Under the pieces are notes generated by a model. The model was given only the letters and a program-made list of their open reading frames with translations. It was not told where the DNA came from and did no database searches. Positions 1 through 9,001 of a DNA stretch of 64,000 nucleotides are shown in pieces. The stretch spans positions 1-64,000 of the forward strand of contig NZ_VMTV02000800.1 of NCBI RefSeq assembly GCF_007644035.1, read 5' to 3'. The first letter of the stretch is position 1; each line of letters opens with the position of its first letter. Made by a program: the position numbers and the translations under genes. The DNA comes from Vogesella mureinivorans (lineage in GTDB: Bacteria; Pseudomonadota; Gammaproteobacteria; Burkholderiales; Chromobacteriaceae).

Positions 1-72
1 CGAACCCCCGTCAGGGTATTACCCTGAACACGCTTTCCAGGCGTGCGACTTAAGCCACTCATCCACCTCTCC
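1..72 (-). tRNA. tRNA-Ser (anticodon GGA), 3' end cut by the window edge
   Basis: Read on the minus strand the segment begins GGAGAGGTGGATGAGTGG, a normal serine tRNA acceptor and D-arm start. The anticodon arm is CACGC-CTGGAAA-GCGTG, giving anticodon GGA, which reads UCC and UCU. A long variable arm (CAGGG paired with CCCTG) is typical of class II tRNAs such as serine. The T-arm starts with GGGGGTTCG at the left edge, so the last part of the T-arm and the acceptor 3' strand lie outside. Its charging enzyme SerS is encoded 4 kb away. Confidence 0.95.
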
Positions 73-123
73 AGATGGCTCTTTTCGACCTGCCTTGCGG
101 CGTTTTGTCGTCAGAGGCTGCGC

Positions 124-152
124 ATTCTAGTGAAGCCCCCCTGCCTTGGCAA
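124..152 (-). promoter_or_regulatory. Sigma-70 promoter of the tRNA-Ser gene
   Basis: On the minus strand a -35 box TTGCCA (147-152) is followed by a 17-nt spacer and a -10 box TAGAAT (124-129). A GC-rich discriminator (GCGC) follows, as is usual for growth-rate-controlled stable RNA promoters. The predicted start is about 45 nt before the tRNA 5' end. The remainder of the tRNA-nadE gap shows nothing I can name. Confidence 0.6.
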
Positions 153-338
153 GCTTTTTTACAAAAAAATGCCTACCCCCGCGCCATGCCAGCGCCAGGC
201 CGCTGCCTGCCCGCCACACACAGCCACGGCAAGCCCTTGATCGCATTGCGCATTCCCGCTCCAGCACGCCACCTACCCCCAGCCTGCGCGGCTTCAGGTA
301 GAATTGCGGCATTGCAAAACACACCCCGTGAAAACACG

Positions 339-1931
339 ATGCGCATTGCCTTAGCCCAGTTCAACCCGGTTGTTGGTGACATCACCGGCAATACCCAGAA
401 AATCCTGGCCCTGGCCCACGCCGCCATGGCACAGGGCGCCGATATCCTGGTCACCCCGGAGCTGGCCCTGACCGGCTACAGCCCGGAAGACCTGCTGCTG
501 CGCGACCATTTCTACCGCGCCATTGCCGCCGGCCTGGACGAGCTGGAGCAGCTGGACGGCATTACCCTGGTGATCGGCCACCCGGCCAAGCTGGGTAACG
601 AGCGCTTTAACGCCGCCACCGTGCTGCGCGACGGCCACCGCCTGGGCCAGTACCACAAGATGCTGCTACCCAATAACGAAGTATTCGACGAATGCCGCTA
701 CTTCACCCCTGGCGCGGCGCCGCTGGTATTCGAGCAAAACGGCGTACAGGTAGGCGTGCTGATCTGCGAAGACGTGTGGTCCATCGAGCCGGCAGCAGAA
801 GCCGCCGACGCCGGCGCCGACGTGATCGTGTCGCTGAACGCCTCGCCCTTCCACCGCAACAAGATCGACACCCGCCACGACATGCTGCGCTACCGCGTAC
901 AAGAAACCGGCCTGCCCATCGCCTACGTCAACCTGACCGGCGGCCAGGACGAGCTGGTATTCGATGGCGGCTCTTTCGCGCTGAACAAGCAAGGCGAGCT
1001 GGTGGCCCAGGCCGCCGCCTACGACGACGAGCTGCTGCTGCTGGACTACGACGGCAGCGACCTCGCCCCCGCCAGCCAGGCCACCCTGCCCGGCGAGCTG
1101 GAAAGCGTGTACCGCGCCCTGGTAGTAGGTGTGCGCGACTACATCAATAAAAACGGCTTCCCCGGCGCGCTACTGGGCCTGTCCGGCGGCATCGACTCCG
1201 CCCTGACGCTGGCCATTGCCGTGGACGCGCTGGGCGCCGAGCGCGTGCACGCCGTAATGATGCCGTCGCGCTACACCGCCGACATCAGCGTGGACGACAG
1301 CCGCGACATGGTGCAGCGCGTGGGCGTGAAGTACGACGAAATCGAAATCTGGCCCATGTACGAAAGCTTCATGGCCGCGCTAGCACCGTCGTTTGACGGC
1401 CTGGCCATGGATACCACCGAAGAAAACCTGCAGGCGCGCATCCGCGGCACCCTGCTGATGGCGCTGTCCAACAAAACCGGCAAGCTGGTACTGACCACCG
1501 GCAACAAGTCGGAAATGACCACCGGCTACTGCACGCTGTACGGCGACATGGCCGGCGGCTTTGCCGTACTGAAAGACGTGGCCAAGACGCTGGTATTCGA
1601 CCTGTGCCGCTGGCGCAATACCCAGGGCGACATCATCCCCGAGCGCATCATCACCCGCCCGCCGTCGGCCGAGCTGCGCCCGGACCAGAAAGACCAGGAC
1701 AGCCTGCCGCCGTACGAGGTGCTGGACGCCATCATGGCGCGCTACGTGGAACACAATATGTCGGCCGCCGACATCATCCGCGACGGCTTTGCCGAAGCCG
1801 ACGTGACCAAGGTGGTGCGCCTGCTGAAGATCAACGAATACAAGCGCCGCCAGGCGCCGGTAGGGCCGCGCATCACCCACCGCGGCTTCGGCAAAGACTG
1901 GCGCTACCCCATCACCAACCGTTTCAGTTAA
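339..1931 (+). CDS. nadE: Glutamine-dependent NAD+ synthetase
   Basis: This 530-aa enzyme makes NAD+ from nicotinate adenine dinucleotide, ATP and glutamine, the last step of NAD biosynthesis in the cytosol. The N-terminal half is a nitrilase-type glutaminase with the Glu-Lys-Cys triad visible at about E41 (TPELALTGY), K107 (YHKMLLP) and C143 (LICEDVW). The C-terminal half is the ATP-pyrophosphatase synthetase, with the P-loop SGGIDSAL at about 282-289 and TGNKSE further on. The length fits the two-domain form rather than the short ammonia-dependent form. The ORF is open further upstream, but MRIALAQFNP is the family's usual start, so ATG 339 is chosen. It appears to be transcribed alone. An inverted pair of the uptake-like repeat follows its stop codon. 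Confidence 0.95.
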   Translation: MRIALAQFNPVVGDITGNTQKILALAHAAMAQGADILVTPELALTGYSPEDLLLRDHFYRAIAAGLDELEQLDGITLVIGHPAKLGNERFNAATVLRDGHRLGQYHKMLLPNNEVFDECRYFTPGAAPLVFEQNGVQVGVLICEDVWSIEPAAEAADAGADVIVSLNASPFHRNKIDTRHDMLRYRVQETGLPIAYVNLTGGQDELVFDGGSFALNKQGELVAQAAAYDDELLLLDYDGSDLAPASQATLPGELESVYRALVVGVRDYINKNGFPGALLGLSGGIDSALTLAIAVDALGAERVHAVMMPSRYTADISVDDSRDMVQRVGVKYDEIEIWPMYESFMAALAPSFDGLAMDTTEENLQARIRGTLLMALSNKTGKLVLTTGNKSEMTTGYCTLYGDMAGGFAVLKDVAKTLVFDLCRWRNTQGDIIPERIITRPPSAELRPDQKDQDSLPPYEVLDAIMARYVEHNMSAADIIRDGFAEADVTKVVRLLKINEYKRRQAPVGPRITHRGFGKDWRYPITNRFS

Positions 1932-1939
1932 GCAACGGT

Positions 1940-1967
1940 TGCGGCCAACCTGCACAGGTTGGCCGCA
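1940..1967. repeat. Inverted pair of the DUS-like repeat after nadE
   Basis: TGCGGCCAACC (1940-1950) and its exact complement (1957-1967) flank a 6-nt loop, making an 11-bp hairpin nine bases after the nadE stop. There is no T-run, so it is at best a weak terminator. In Neisseria, inverted uptake-sequence pairs often sit exactly here. Confidence 0.7.
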
Positions 1968-2074
1968 CACCGCTGGCGGCACGCACTGCCCGCCAGTGTG
2001 TTAAGCCTTGTTAAGCAGTGCGAATCCCCCGCCGCCACGGCGGTCACACTGCCATCACCCCCACAAGGAACACC

Positions 2075-2680
2075 ATGAAAACCCTCGCCAGCGCCCTGCT
2101 CTGCCTTGCCCTCGCCGCCCCGGCCCACGCCGCGGCCATTGCCCAGCTCAAACAGTTTGTCAGCAGCACCAAAACCCTGTCTGCCAGCTTTAGCCAGACC
2201 GTCAGCAGCAAAGGCAAGCAGGAAACCGCCAGCGGCATCATGGAGCTGCAGCGCCCCGGCAAGCTGCGCTGGGCGTACAGCAAACCGTTTGAACAGCTGA
2301 TCGTGGGCGACGGCAATACGCTGTGGATCTACGACAAAGAGCTGGCGCAAATCACCAAACGCAAACAGGCCGGCGCACTGGGCAGTAGCCCGGCCGCCCT
2401 ACTGGCCGGCAGCAATGCCATCGAGCGCGACTACCTGCTGCGCGAAATGGGCAAGCAAGGCGACGTGGAATGGCTGGCCGCCAGCCCCAAAAAGGCCGAC
2501 AACACCTTTGAATCCATCAAGATGGGTTTCAGCAACAACCAGCTGGTGGAAATGGAGCTGGGCGACAGCTTTGGCAACCAGACCCGCATCCGCTTTAGCG
2601 ACATCAAGAAAAACCCCGCGCTGCCTGCGGCCAACTTCAGCTTTACCCCACCCAAGGGCGTAGACCTGGTCAGCGAGTAA
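2075..2680 (+). CDS. lolA: Outer-membrane lipoprotein carrier protein LolA
   Basis: This periplasmic chaperone takes lipoproteins released by the LolCDE transporter and passes them to LolB at the outer membrane. The product has 201 aa with a clear signal peptide (MKTLASALLCLALAAPAHA). The mature part starts with AIAQLKQFVSSTKTLSASFSQ and carries the family's RPGKLRW motif in the first beta sheet. ATG 2075 is preceded by AAGGA and starts the signal peptide; longer in-frame versions would bury it. It is followed after only 4 nt by rarA and then serS, the order also known from E. coli, so the three are probably cotranscribed. Confidence 0.93.
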   Translation: MKTLASALLCLALAAPAHAAAIAQLKQFVSSTKTLSASFSQTVSSKGKQETASGIMELQRPGKLRWAYSKPFEQLIVGDGNTLWIYDKELAQITKRKQAGALGSSPAALLAGSNAIERDYLLREMGKQGDVEWLAASPKKADNTFESIKMGFSNNQLVEMELGDSFGNQTRIRFSDIKKNPALPAANFSFTPPKGVDLVSE

Positions 2681-2684
2681 GCCC

Positions 2685-4001
2685 ATGGACCTGTTTGCAC
2701 GCGAGCCGCACAAGCCGCTGGCCGAGGCGCTGCGCCCCGCCACGCTGGACGACGTCATCGGCCAGCAGCACCTCATCGGCCCCGGCAAACCGCTGCGTAT
2801 GGCCATCGAGGCGCAAGTACCGCACAGCATGATGCTGTGGGGGCCACCCGGCGTGGGCAAAACCACGCTGGCGCGCATTCTGGCCGGCGCGTTTGACGCC
2901 GAGTTCATCCCGCTGTCTGCCGTGCTATCCGGCGTAAAAGACATCCGCGAAGCGGTAGAGCGCGCCCACGCCACGCTGCAGCGCAGCGGGCGGCGCACCA
3001 TCCTGTTTGTGGACGAAGTACACCGCTTCAACAAAAGCCAGCAGGATGCGTTTTTGCCATTTGTGGAATCCGGCCTGCTCACTTTTATTGGTGCCACCAC
3101 CGAAAACCCCTCGTTCGAAGTCAATGCCGCGCTGCTGTCGCGCGCCCAAGTCTACGTGCTCAAGCCGCTGACCCAGGCCGACCTGCACGCCCTGTTCGAC
3201 CGCGCTGCGGCCAACGGTGCGCTGGATGGTCTGACATTTGACGACGACGCCCGCGCCGCGCTGACCGGCTACGCCGACGGCGACGCCCGCCGCTTCCTGA
3301 ACCTGCTGGAACAAACCCGCACCGCCGCACTGGCGCGCAAAACCGCCCGCATCGACAGCGCCTTTCTGGCCGAGGTGCTCAGCGTCAACGCCCGCCGCTT
3401 CGACAAAGGCGGCGACGCCTTCTACGACCAGATTTCGGCGCTGCACAAATCGGTACGCGGCTCCAACCCCGACGCCGCGCTGTACTGGCTGACGCGCATG
3501 CTGGACGGCGGCGCCGACGCGCGCTACCTGGCGCGGCGCATCGTGCGCATGGCGTGGGAAGACATCGGCCTGGCCGACCCGCGCGCCATGCAGATCGCCA
3601 ACGACGCCGCCACCACCTACGAGCGCCTGGGCAGCCCCGAGGGCGAGCTGGCGCTGGGCCAGGCGGTGATCTACCTGGCCATAGCGGCCAAGAGTAATGC
3701 CGGCTACATGGCGTATAATGCTGCCCGCGCCTTCGTGGCAGGCGACAGCTCGCGCCCGGTACCGGTACACTTGCGCAATGCGCCAACCCGGCTGATGAAA
3801 GAGCTGGGCTACGGCCACGAATACCGCTACGCCCACGACGAGCCGCACGCCTACGCGGCGGGCGAAACCTATATGCCGGAAGGCCTGGAAGACGTGCGCT
3901 GGTATGAGCCGGTGCCGCGCGGGCTGGAAAGCAAGATTGCCGACAAGCTGGCGTTTTTACGCCAGCTGGATGACGAAGCCAATACCAAGAAACAGGACTG
4001 A
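2685..4001 (+). CDS. rarA: Replication-associated recombination protein A (AAA+ ATPase)
   Basis: RarA (MgsA) is a clamp-loader-related AAA+ ATPase that acts at stalled replication forks together with SSB. The 438-aa product has Walker A GPPGVGKTT at about residues 53-61, Walker B FVDEVHRF near residue 109, the sensor stretch IGATTENPSFEVN and the C-terminal tetramerisation domain, including the conserved GYMAYNAA. Length and motif order fit the family. The start codon lies 4 nt after the lolA stop without a strong ribosome site, suggesting translational coupling. serS begins 3 nt after its stop. Confidence 0.95.
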   Translation: MDLFAREPHKPLAEALRPATLDDVIGQQHLIGPGKPLRMAIEAQVPHSMMLWGPPGVGKTTLARILAGAFDAEFIPLSAVLSGVKDIREAVERAHATLQRSGRRTILFVDEVHRFNKSQQDAFLPFVESGLLTFIGATTENPSFEVNAALLSRAQVYVLKPLTQADLHALFDRAAANGALDGLTFDDDARAALTGYADGDARRFLNLLEQTRTAALARKTARIDSAFLAEVLSVNARRFDKGGDAFYDQISALHKSVRGSNPDAALYWLTRMLDGGADARYLARRIVRMAWEDIGLADPRAMQIANDAATTYERLGSPEGELALGQAVIYLAIAAKSNAGYMAYNAARAFVAGDSSRPVPVHLRNAPTRLMKELGYGHEYRYAHDEPHAYAAGETYMPEGLEDVRWYEPVPRGLESKIADKLAFLRQLDDEANTKKQD

Positions 4002-5291
<1,290 letters not shown>

Positions 5292-5306
5292 GCCAGACCT
5301 GCACAG

Positions 5307-5328
5307 GGTTGGCCGCATGCGGCCAACC
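5307..5328. repeat. Perfect palindromic pair of the DUS-like repeat after serS
   Basis: GGTTGGCCGC (5307-5316) and GCGGCCAACC (5319-5328) are separated only by AT, so the 22 bases form a perfect palindrome. It lies between the serS stop and a separate intrinsic terminator, so it is not needed for termination. Confidence 0.75.
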
Positions 5329-5336
5329 TGGCAAAC

Positions 5337-5367
5337 AAAAAGCCGATGCACATGCATCGGCTTTTTT
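5337..5367 (+). terminator. Bidirectional intrinsic terminator after serS
   Basis: A run of A, then GCCGATGCA and its complement TGCATCGGC, then a run of six T. Read from either strand it is a stem with a U-tail, suited to the convergent serS and GGDEF/EAL genes. Confidence 0.85.
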
Positions 5368-5437
5368 GATTGATGGCAAAGCGGCAGACTCCGCCATAGC
5401 GCCAGCCTGGCAGGCATAACCCGCCAGGCCGCCCCAG

Positions 5438-7951
5438 CTACACAGGGTTGTTCGCCAGCTCGGCCTGCAGCATGCTGCGGAACGCTTCTGCCGGCATGGG
5501 TTTGCCAAACAAATAGCCTTGCGCCATATGGCAGCCCTCGGCTTGCAGGAAATCGCGGTGCGCCGGCAGCTCCACCCCTTCGGCCACAATGGACAGCCCC
5601 AGGCTGCGGCCCATGGAAATAATGGCCGAAGCAATGGCCGCGTCGTCACGGTCGTGGTCCAGATCCTTGATAAAGGAGCGGTCGATTTTCAGCACCTGCA
5701 CCGGCAGGCGCTTCAGATAGGCCAGCGAGGAGTAGCCGGTGCCAAAGTCGTCAATCGCCAGCGTCACGCCAATGGCACGCAGCCCTTCCAGCGCCTTCAT
5801 CACCTCCACGTCGGTATCCATGGCCGTGCTTTCGGTCATTTCCAGCTCCAGGCAGGCGGCTGGCAAGCCGGTATCGGCCAGGGTTTCGCGTACGCTGTCC
5901 ACGATCTGGCCGAATTTCAGCTGGCGCCCGGACAGGTTTACCGCCACGCGGCCCTGAAAGCCGAACTCGTCCAGCAAAGCCTTGCTGAAACGGCAGGCCT
6001 GCTGCAACACCCAGCTGCCCAGCGGCACAATCAGCGCGCACTCTTCGGCCACCGGGATAAAGTCCACCGGCGACACCATGCCCATTTCCGGGTTGTCCCA
6101 GCGTATCAGCGCCTCCATGCCCACCAGTCGGCCGCTGCCCACCTCTACCTTGGGCTGGTACCACACCTGGAATTCCTGTTTCATCAGCGCACGATGCAGG
6201 CTGTATTCCAGCTTGAGCCGCGCCATGGCACTGGCGTTCATGTCGGCGGTGTAAAACTGGAAGGTATTCTTGCCACGGCTTTTGGCCCGGTACATGGCCG
6301 CATCGGCATTCACCAGCAGGCTTTCGGCGGTATTGCCATCGTCAGGGAACATGGCAATGCCCAGGCTAGCCGACACAAACACCTTGTTACCCGCGCCCAG
6401 CACCACTTCGCCGGTAATATTCTCCAGCATGGCCTGCGCCAGGCTGGCCACGCTGTTAGGCTGGGCGATGCCCGATAGCAGAATGGTGAACTCGTCCCCC
6501 GCCAGGCGCGCCGCTACCGCCCCCGGCGGCAGCTGGTTCTGGATACGGCAGGCTATTTTCACCAGCAGCTCGTCTCCGGCTTGGTGGCCCAGGGTGTCGT
6601 TGATCAGCTTGAAGCGGTCCAGGTCGATGAAAATCAGCGCCAGGCGCTGCTCCTGCTCGATGGCGCGCTCCACGGCCAACTGCAGTTTTTCGCCAAACAG
6701 CGTGCGGTTGGGCAGGCCGGTCAGCGCATCGTGGTTGGCCAGAAAGTGCAGCCGCTCTTCGGCCTGCTTGCGCTGGGTAATATCGGTAAACACCGCCACA
6801 TAGTGCCGGGCGCCGCCGTGGCCATCCGGAATCGCCGTAATGGTGAGGTGCTCGGTATACAGCAGGCCGCTTTTGCGGCGGTTGACTACCTCGCCCTGCC
6901 ACATGCCCTGCTGCTTGAGCTGGCCCCACATGCGCTGGTAGAAATCTTCCCCTTGGCGGCCGGATTTCAGCAGCGCCGGGGTCTGGCCTACTGCCTCGTC
7001 GCGGCTGTAGCCGGTGATGCGGCTAAATGCCGGGTTCACCGACTGGATCACGCCGTTCGGGTCGGTAATCAGGATGCCTTCCATGGTGGACTCGAACACC
7101 TTGTCGGCCAGCTGCAGGCTCTCGCGCGAGCGCAGCAGCGCCTCGTCGCGCTCGCGCAGTACGGCGCGCAGCTCGGACAAATACTCTTGTTCGATAGACG
7201 CCAGAATATCCGCCATGCTAATGATGGCCAGCAGCTTGCCGTCTTCGCTTTCCACGCCCAGGTGGCGGATCTGGTACTCCATGAACACCTTGCGTGCGGC
7301 CAACAAGGTCATGCCGGCCGGCACCGAGCGCAGCGGGTAGCTGGCCAGGTCAGCGGCGCAGCGCGTTTCGTCTGGCTGCGCCAGGAAACGCACCATGTCA
7401 CGGCGGGTGATAATGCCCCAGCTGCCGTCGGCGTAGCGCACCGCCAGCGCCTCTACCGAAAAATCGCGCATGCACTGCATCACTTCTGCGGCTGGCGCTT
7501 CGGCGTAAATCACCACCAGCGACTCGCGCGCCAGGCTGTCCAGCCGCTTCATGCGCAAAAACAGCTCGGCGTCCTGGTTCAGCAAAATATCGGTGGCCGA
7601 TACCACGCCCACCATCCGCCCTGCGTCATCGCGCACAATCAGATGGCGAACGTTATTTTCCATCAGCACACGGGTAGCGTCCTGCAGCGGGCAGCCCAGC
7701 GCAATACCCAGCACCGGGGCGCTCATCACCTCCCCCATGCACTGGCTGGCCATATCGTCCTGGCGCAGGTCCAGCTTGATGGCGTCGGTTTCGGTCCAGA
7801 TACCTACCGGCTCGCCCTGTGCATCCACCACCACAATCGAGCCGCACAAGGCGTCGCACATGGCACGTGCCGCCTCGGCCACCAGCATGGTAGGCGGGCA
7901 ACACAGGACATTCCTGGACACAATGCTTTCAACGGTATGCGATAAGGACAC
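5438..7951 (-). CDS. CBS-CBS-PAS-GGDEF-EAL cyclic-di-GMP signalling protein
   Basis: This is an 837-aa cytosolic protein without membrane segments, predicted to make or break cyclic-di-GMP. Residues about 1-260 hold repeated CBS modules, nucleotide sensors that end in SATDIL and SMADIL motifs. About 280-395 is a PAS domain (ITDPNGVIQSVNPAF). About 400-570 is GGDEF, with the signature altered to AGDEF (484-488) and no RxxD inhibitory site just before it. About 580-837 is EAL with EAL at 613-615, the Glu of EMTES, DDFGTGYSSL and AEGVE all present, so phosphodiesterase activity is expected. AGDEF can be active or serve as a GTP-sensing site. The gene is monocistronic and convergent with serS. 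Confidence 0.9.
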   Translation of the reverse strand: MSLSHTVESIVSRNVLCCPPTMLVAEAARAMCDALCGSIVVVDAQGEPVGIWTETDAIKLDLRQDDMASQCMGEVMSAPVLGIALGCPLQDATRVLMENNVRHLIVRDDAGRMVGVVSATDILLNQDAELFLRMKRLDSLARESLVVIYAEAPAAEVMQCMRDFSVEALAVRYADGSWGIITRRDMVRFLAQPDETRCAADLASYPLRSVPAGMTLLAARKVFMEYQIRHLGVESEDGKLLAIISMADILASIEQEYLSELRAVLRERDEALLRSRESLQLADKVFESTMEGILITDPNGVIQSVNPAFSRITGYSRDEAVGQTPALLKSGRQGEDFYQRMWGQLKQQGMWQGEVVNRRKSGLLYTEHLTITAIPDGHGGARHYVAVFTDITQRKQAEERLHFLANHDALTGLPNRTLFGEKLQLAVERAIEQEQRLALIFIDLDRFKLINDTLGHQAGDELLVKIACRIQNQLPPGAVAARLAGDEFTILLSGIAQPNSVASLAQAMLENITGEVVLGAGNKVFVSASLGIAMFPDDGNTAESLLVNADAAMYRAKSRGKNTFQFYTADMNASAMARLKLEYSLHRALMKQEFQVWYQPKVEVGSGRLVGMEALIRWDNPEMGMVSPVDFIPVAEECALIVPLGSWVLQQACRFSKALLDEFGFQGRVAVNLSGRQLKFGQIVDSVRETLADTGLPAACLELEMTESTAMDTDVEVMKALEGLRAIGVTLAIDDFGTGYSSLAYLKRLPVQVLKIDRSFIKDLDHDRDDAAIASAIISMGRSLGLSIVAEGVELPAHRDFLQAEGCHMAQGYLFGKPMPAEAFRSMLQAELANNPV

Positions 7952-8169
7952 GCCAGACTCCAGAGGACAACTGATAAGTAAACATATATTTACAGTTTAC
8001 CAGCTCATTTGAAAGGCATAGCAAAGAAATGATGCCATCAGATACCGATGACGTACGCTAGCTCACACACTAGCCGCACGACGCTTGGCAAAGCGCAGCC
8101 ATTCGTAAATATTACAACATCTTATCAAGAATGCTGGTTGCAGTCATAAAAGTAGCTTTTAAAAGCACG

Positions 8170-8240
8170 CAGTCAGAATGGCCTTCATGTTCTAGCCAAA
8201 ACAGCCGATAAAGCAGATGCCTATCCGTACATTCTGACTG
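8170..8240. repeat. 11-bp inverted repeat flanking the FliA-like promoter
   Basis: CAGTCAGAATG (8170-8180) and its exact complement CATTCTGACTG (8230-8240) lie 49 nt apart. The right arm touches the GGAG ribosome site of the next gene; the left arm lies upstream of the FliA-like promoter. It could be a paired operator or, in a longer transcript, a hairpin covering the ribosome site. The rest of 7952-8248 is AT-rich and shows no gene. Confidence 0.5.
8185..8211 (+). promoter_or_regulatory. Candidate sigma-28 (FliA) promoter
   Basis: The -10 box GCCGATAA (8204-8211) matches the sigma-28 consensus at all eight positions. Exactly 11 nt upstream is TCATGTTC (8185-8192), which matches five of the eight -35 positions of TAAAGTTT. 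The start would be about 30 nt before ATG 8249. This suggests that the next gene belongs to the late flagellar regulon; the match is by eye. Confidence 0.5.
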
Positions 8241-8248
8241 GAGCCACC

Positions 8249-8902
8249 ATGGACATCAGCAGCATCGGCAGCCGCCCGCCCCTTCCGGCCAGCGCCCCTG
8301 CCAGCACTACCCCACCCGCCAGCCCAAGCAGCAGCGCCCCGCAAGAAACCGTGGCGCTAGGCCAGCGCCCCGTAGACGAAGCCCAAACCTACGGCGACCC
8401 GCGCAAAACCGCCGCCAAAGAAAAGCCGGACCTACAGAACATGCTGGACGAATCCAACCGCAAGGTGGACGAGTTCATGCAGCTGCTGGGCAGCCTGGTA
8501 GAAAAGCAGGGCTTATCGTGGAGCAAGCTGGTGAGCGGCGAACAGAAACTGAGCGCCGACGCCGAAACCATCGCCAAAGCCAAGGAAGCTGTGTCGGAAG
8601 ACGGCGAGATGGGCGTACGCAAAACCGCCGAACGCATCCTGAGCTTTGCCAAAATGGGCATGGGGGATGACCCGGAAAAGCTGGCCACCTTCCGCAAGGC
8701 GGTAGAAAAAGGCTTTGATGACGCCGCCAAAATGCTGGGCGGCAAGCTGCCACAGATCAGCGAAGACACCCGCAAGGTGATCATGGCCGAGTTCGACCGC
8801 TGGGAAAAAGAAGGCATTCCCGGCGGCGACACCGTCAGCCTGAAAAAAGCAGACAGCGCCAGCCCTGCCCAAGCGCCAACCGGGGTCAACACCCGCGCCT
8901 GA
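8249..8902 (+). CDS. Conserved hypothetical protein, possibly flagellum-coregulated (DUF5610-like)
   Basis: This is a 217-aa soluble protein with no signal peptide or membrane segment. Residues 7-40 are Pro/Ala/Ser-rich and probably disordered. From about 60 to 195 the sequence is charged and helical, with SFAKMGMGDD and a C-terminal block ending near FDRWEKEGIPGG. That block reminds me of the DUF5610 family of motile bacteria, but I cannot confirm it. GGAG lies just before ATG 8249. The gene sits alone between a FliA-like promoter and its own terminator, so it is probably a single-gene late flagellar or chemotaxis unit. No function can be assigned. Confidence 0.75.
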   Translation: MDISSIGSRPPLPASAPASTTPPASPSSSAPQETVALGQRPVDEAQTYGDPRKTAAKEKPDLQNMLDESNRKVDEFMQLLGSLVEKQGLSWSKLVSGEQKLSADAETIAKAKEAVSEDGEMGVRKTAERILSFAKMGMGDDPEKLATFRKAVEKGFDDAAKMLGGKLPQISEDTRKVIMAEFDRWEKEGIPGGDTVSLKKADSASPAQAPTGVNTRA

Positions 8903-8925
8903 CACACTGCCCGCCACCACACCCG

Positions 8926-8946
8926 GCCCGCCCTGGCGGGCTTTTT
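8926..8946 (+). terminator. Intrinsic terminator before hrpA
   Basis: GCCCGCC and GGCGGGC pair across a 2-nt gap and are followed by five T. It ends the 217-aa hypothetical gene. Confidence 0.8.
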
Positions 8947-8959
8947 GCTGCCTGCGCTC

Positions 8960-8968
8960 TGTTATACT
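8960..8968 (+). promoter_or_regulatory. Extended -10 promoter of hrpA
   Basis: TGTTATACT holds a TG-N extension and a TATACT -10 box. No good -35 box is seen at the normal distance, which is tolerated in extended -10 promoters. The start codon is about 33 nt downstream. Confidence 0.45.
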
Positions 8969-9001
8969 GCCGCCTTGTCGATTTTTGCTCTTTAAGCCCG
9001 C

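Noticed and set aside
75-338. N-terminal extension of nadE by 88 codons
   Set aside because: The extension overlaps the tRNA promoter, has no similarity to the glutaminase domain, and the family starts at MRIALAQFNP.
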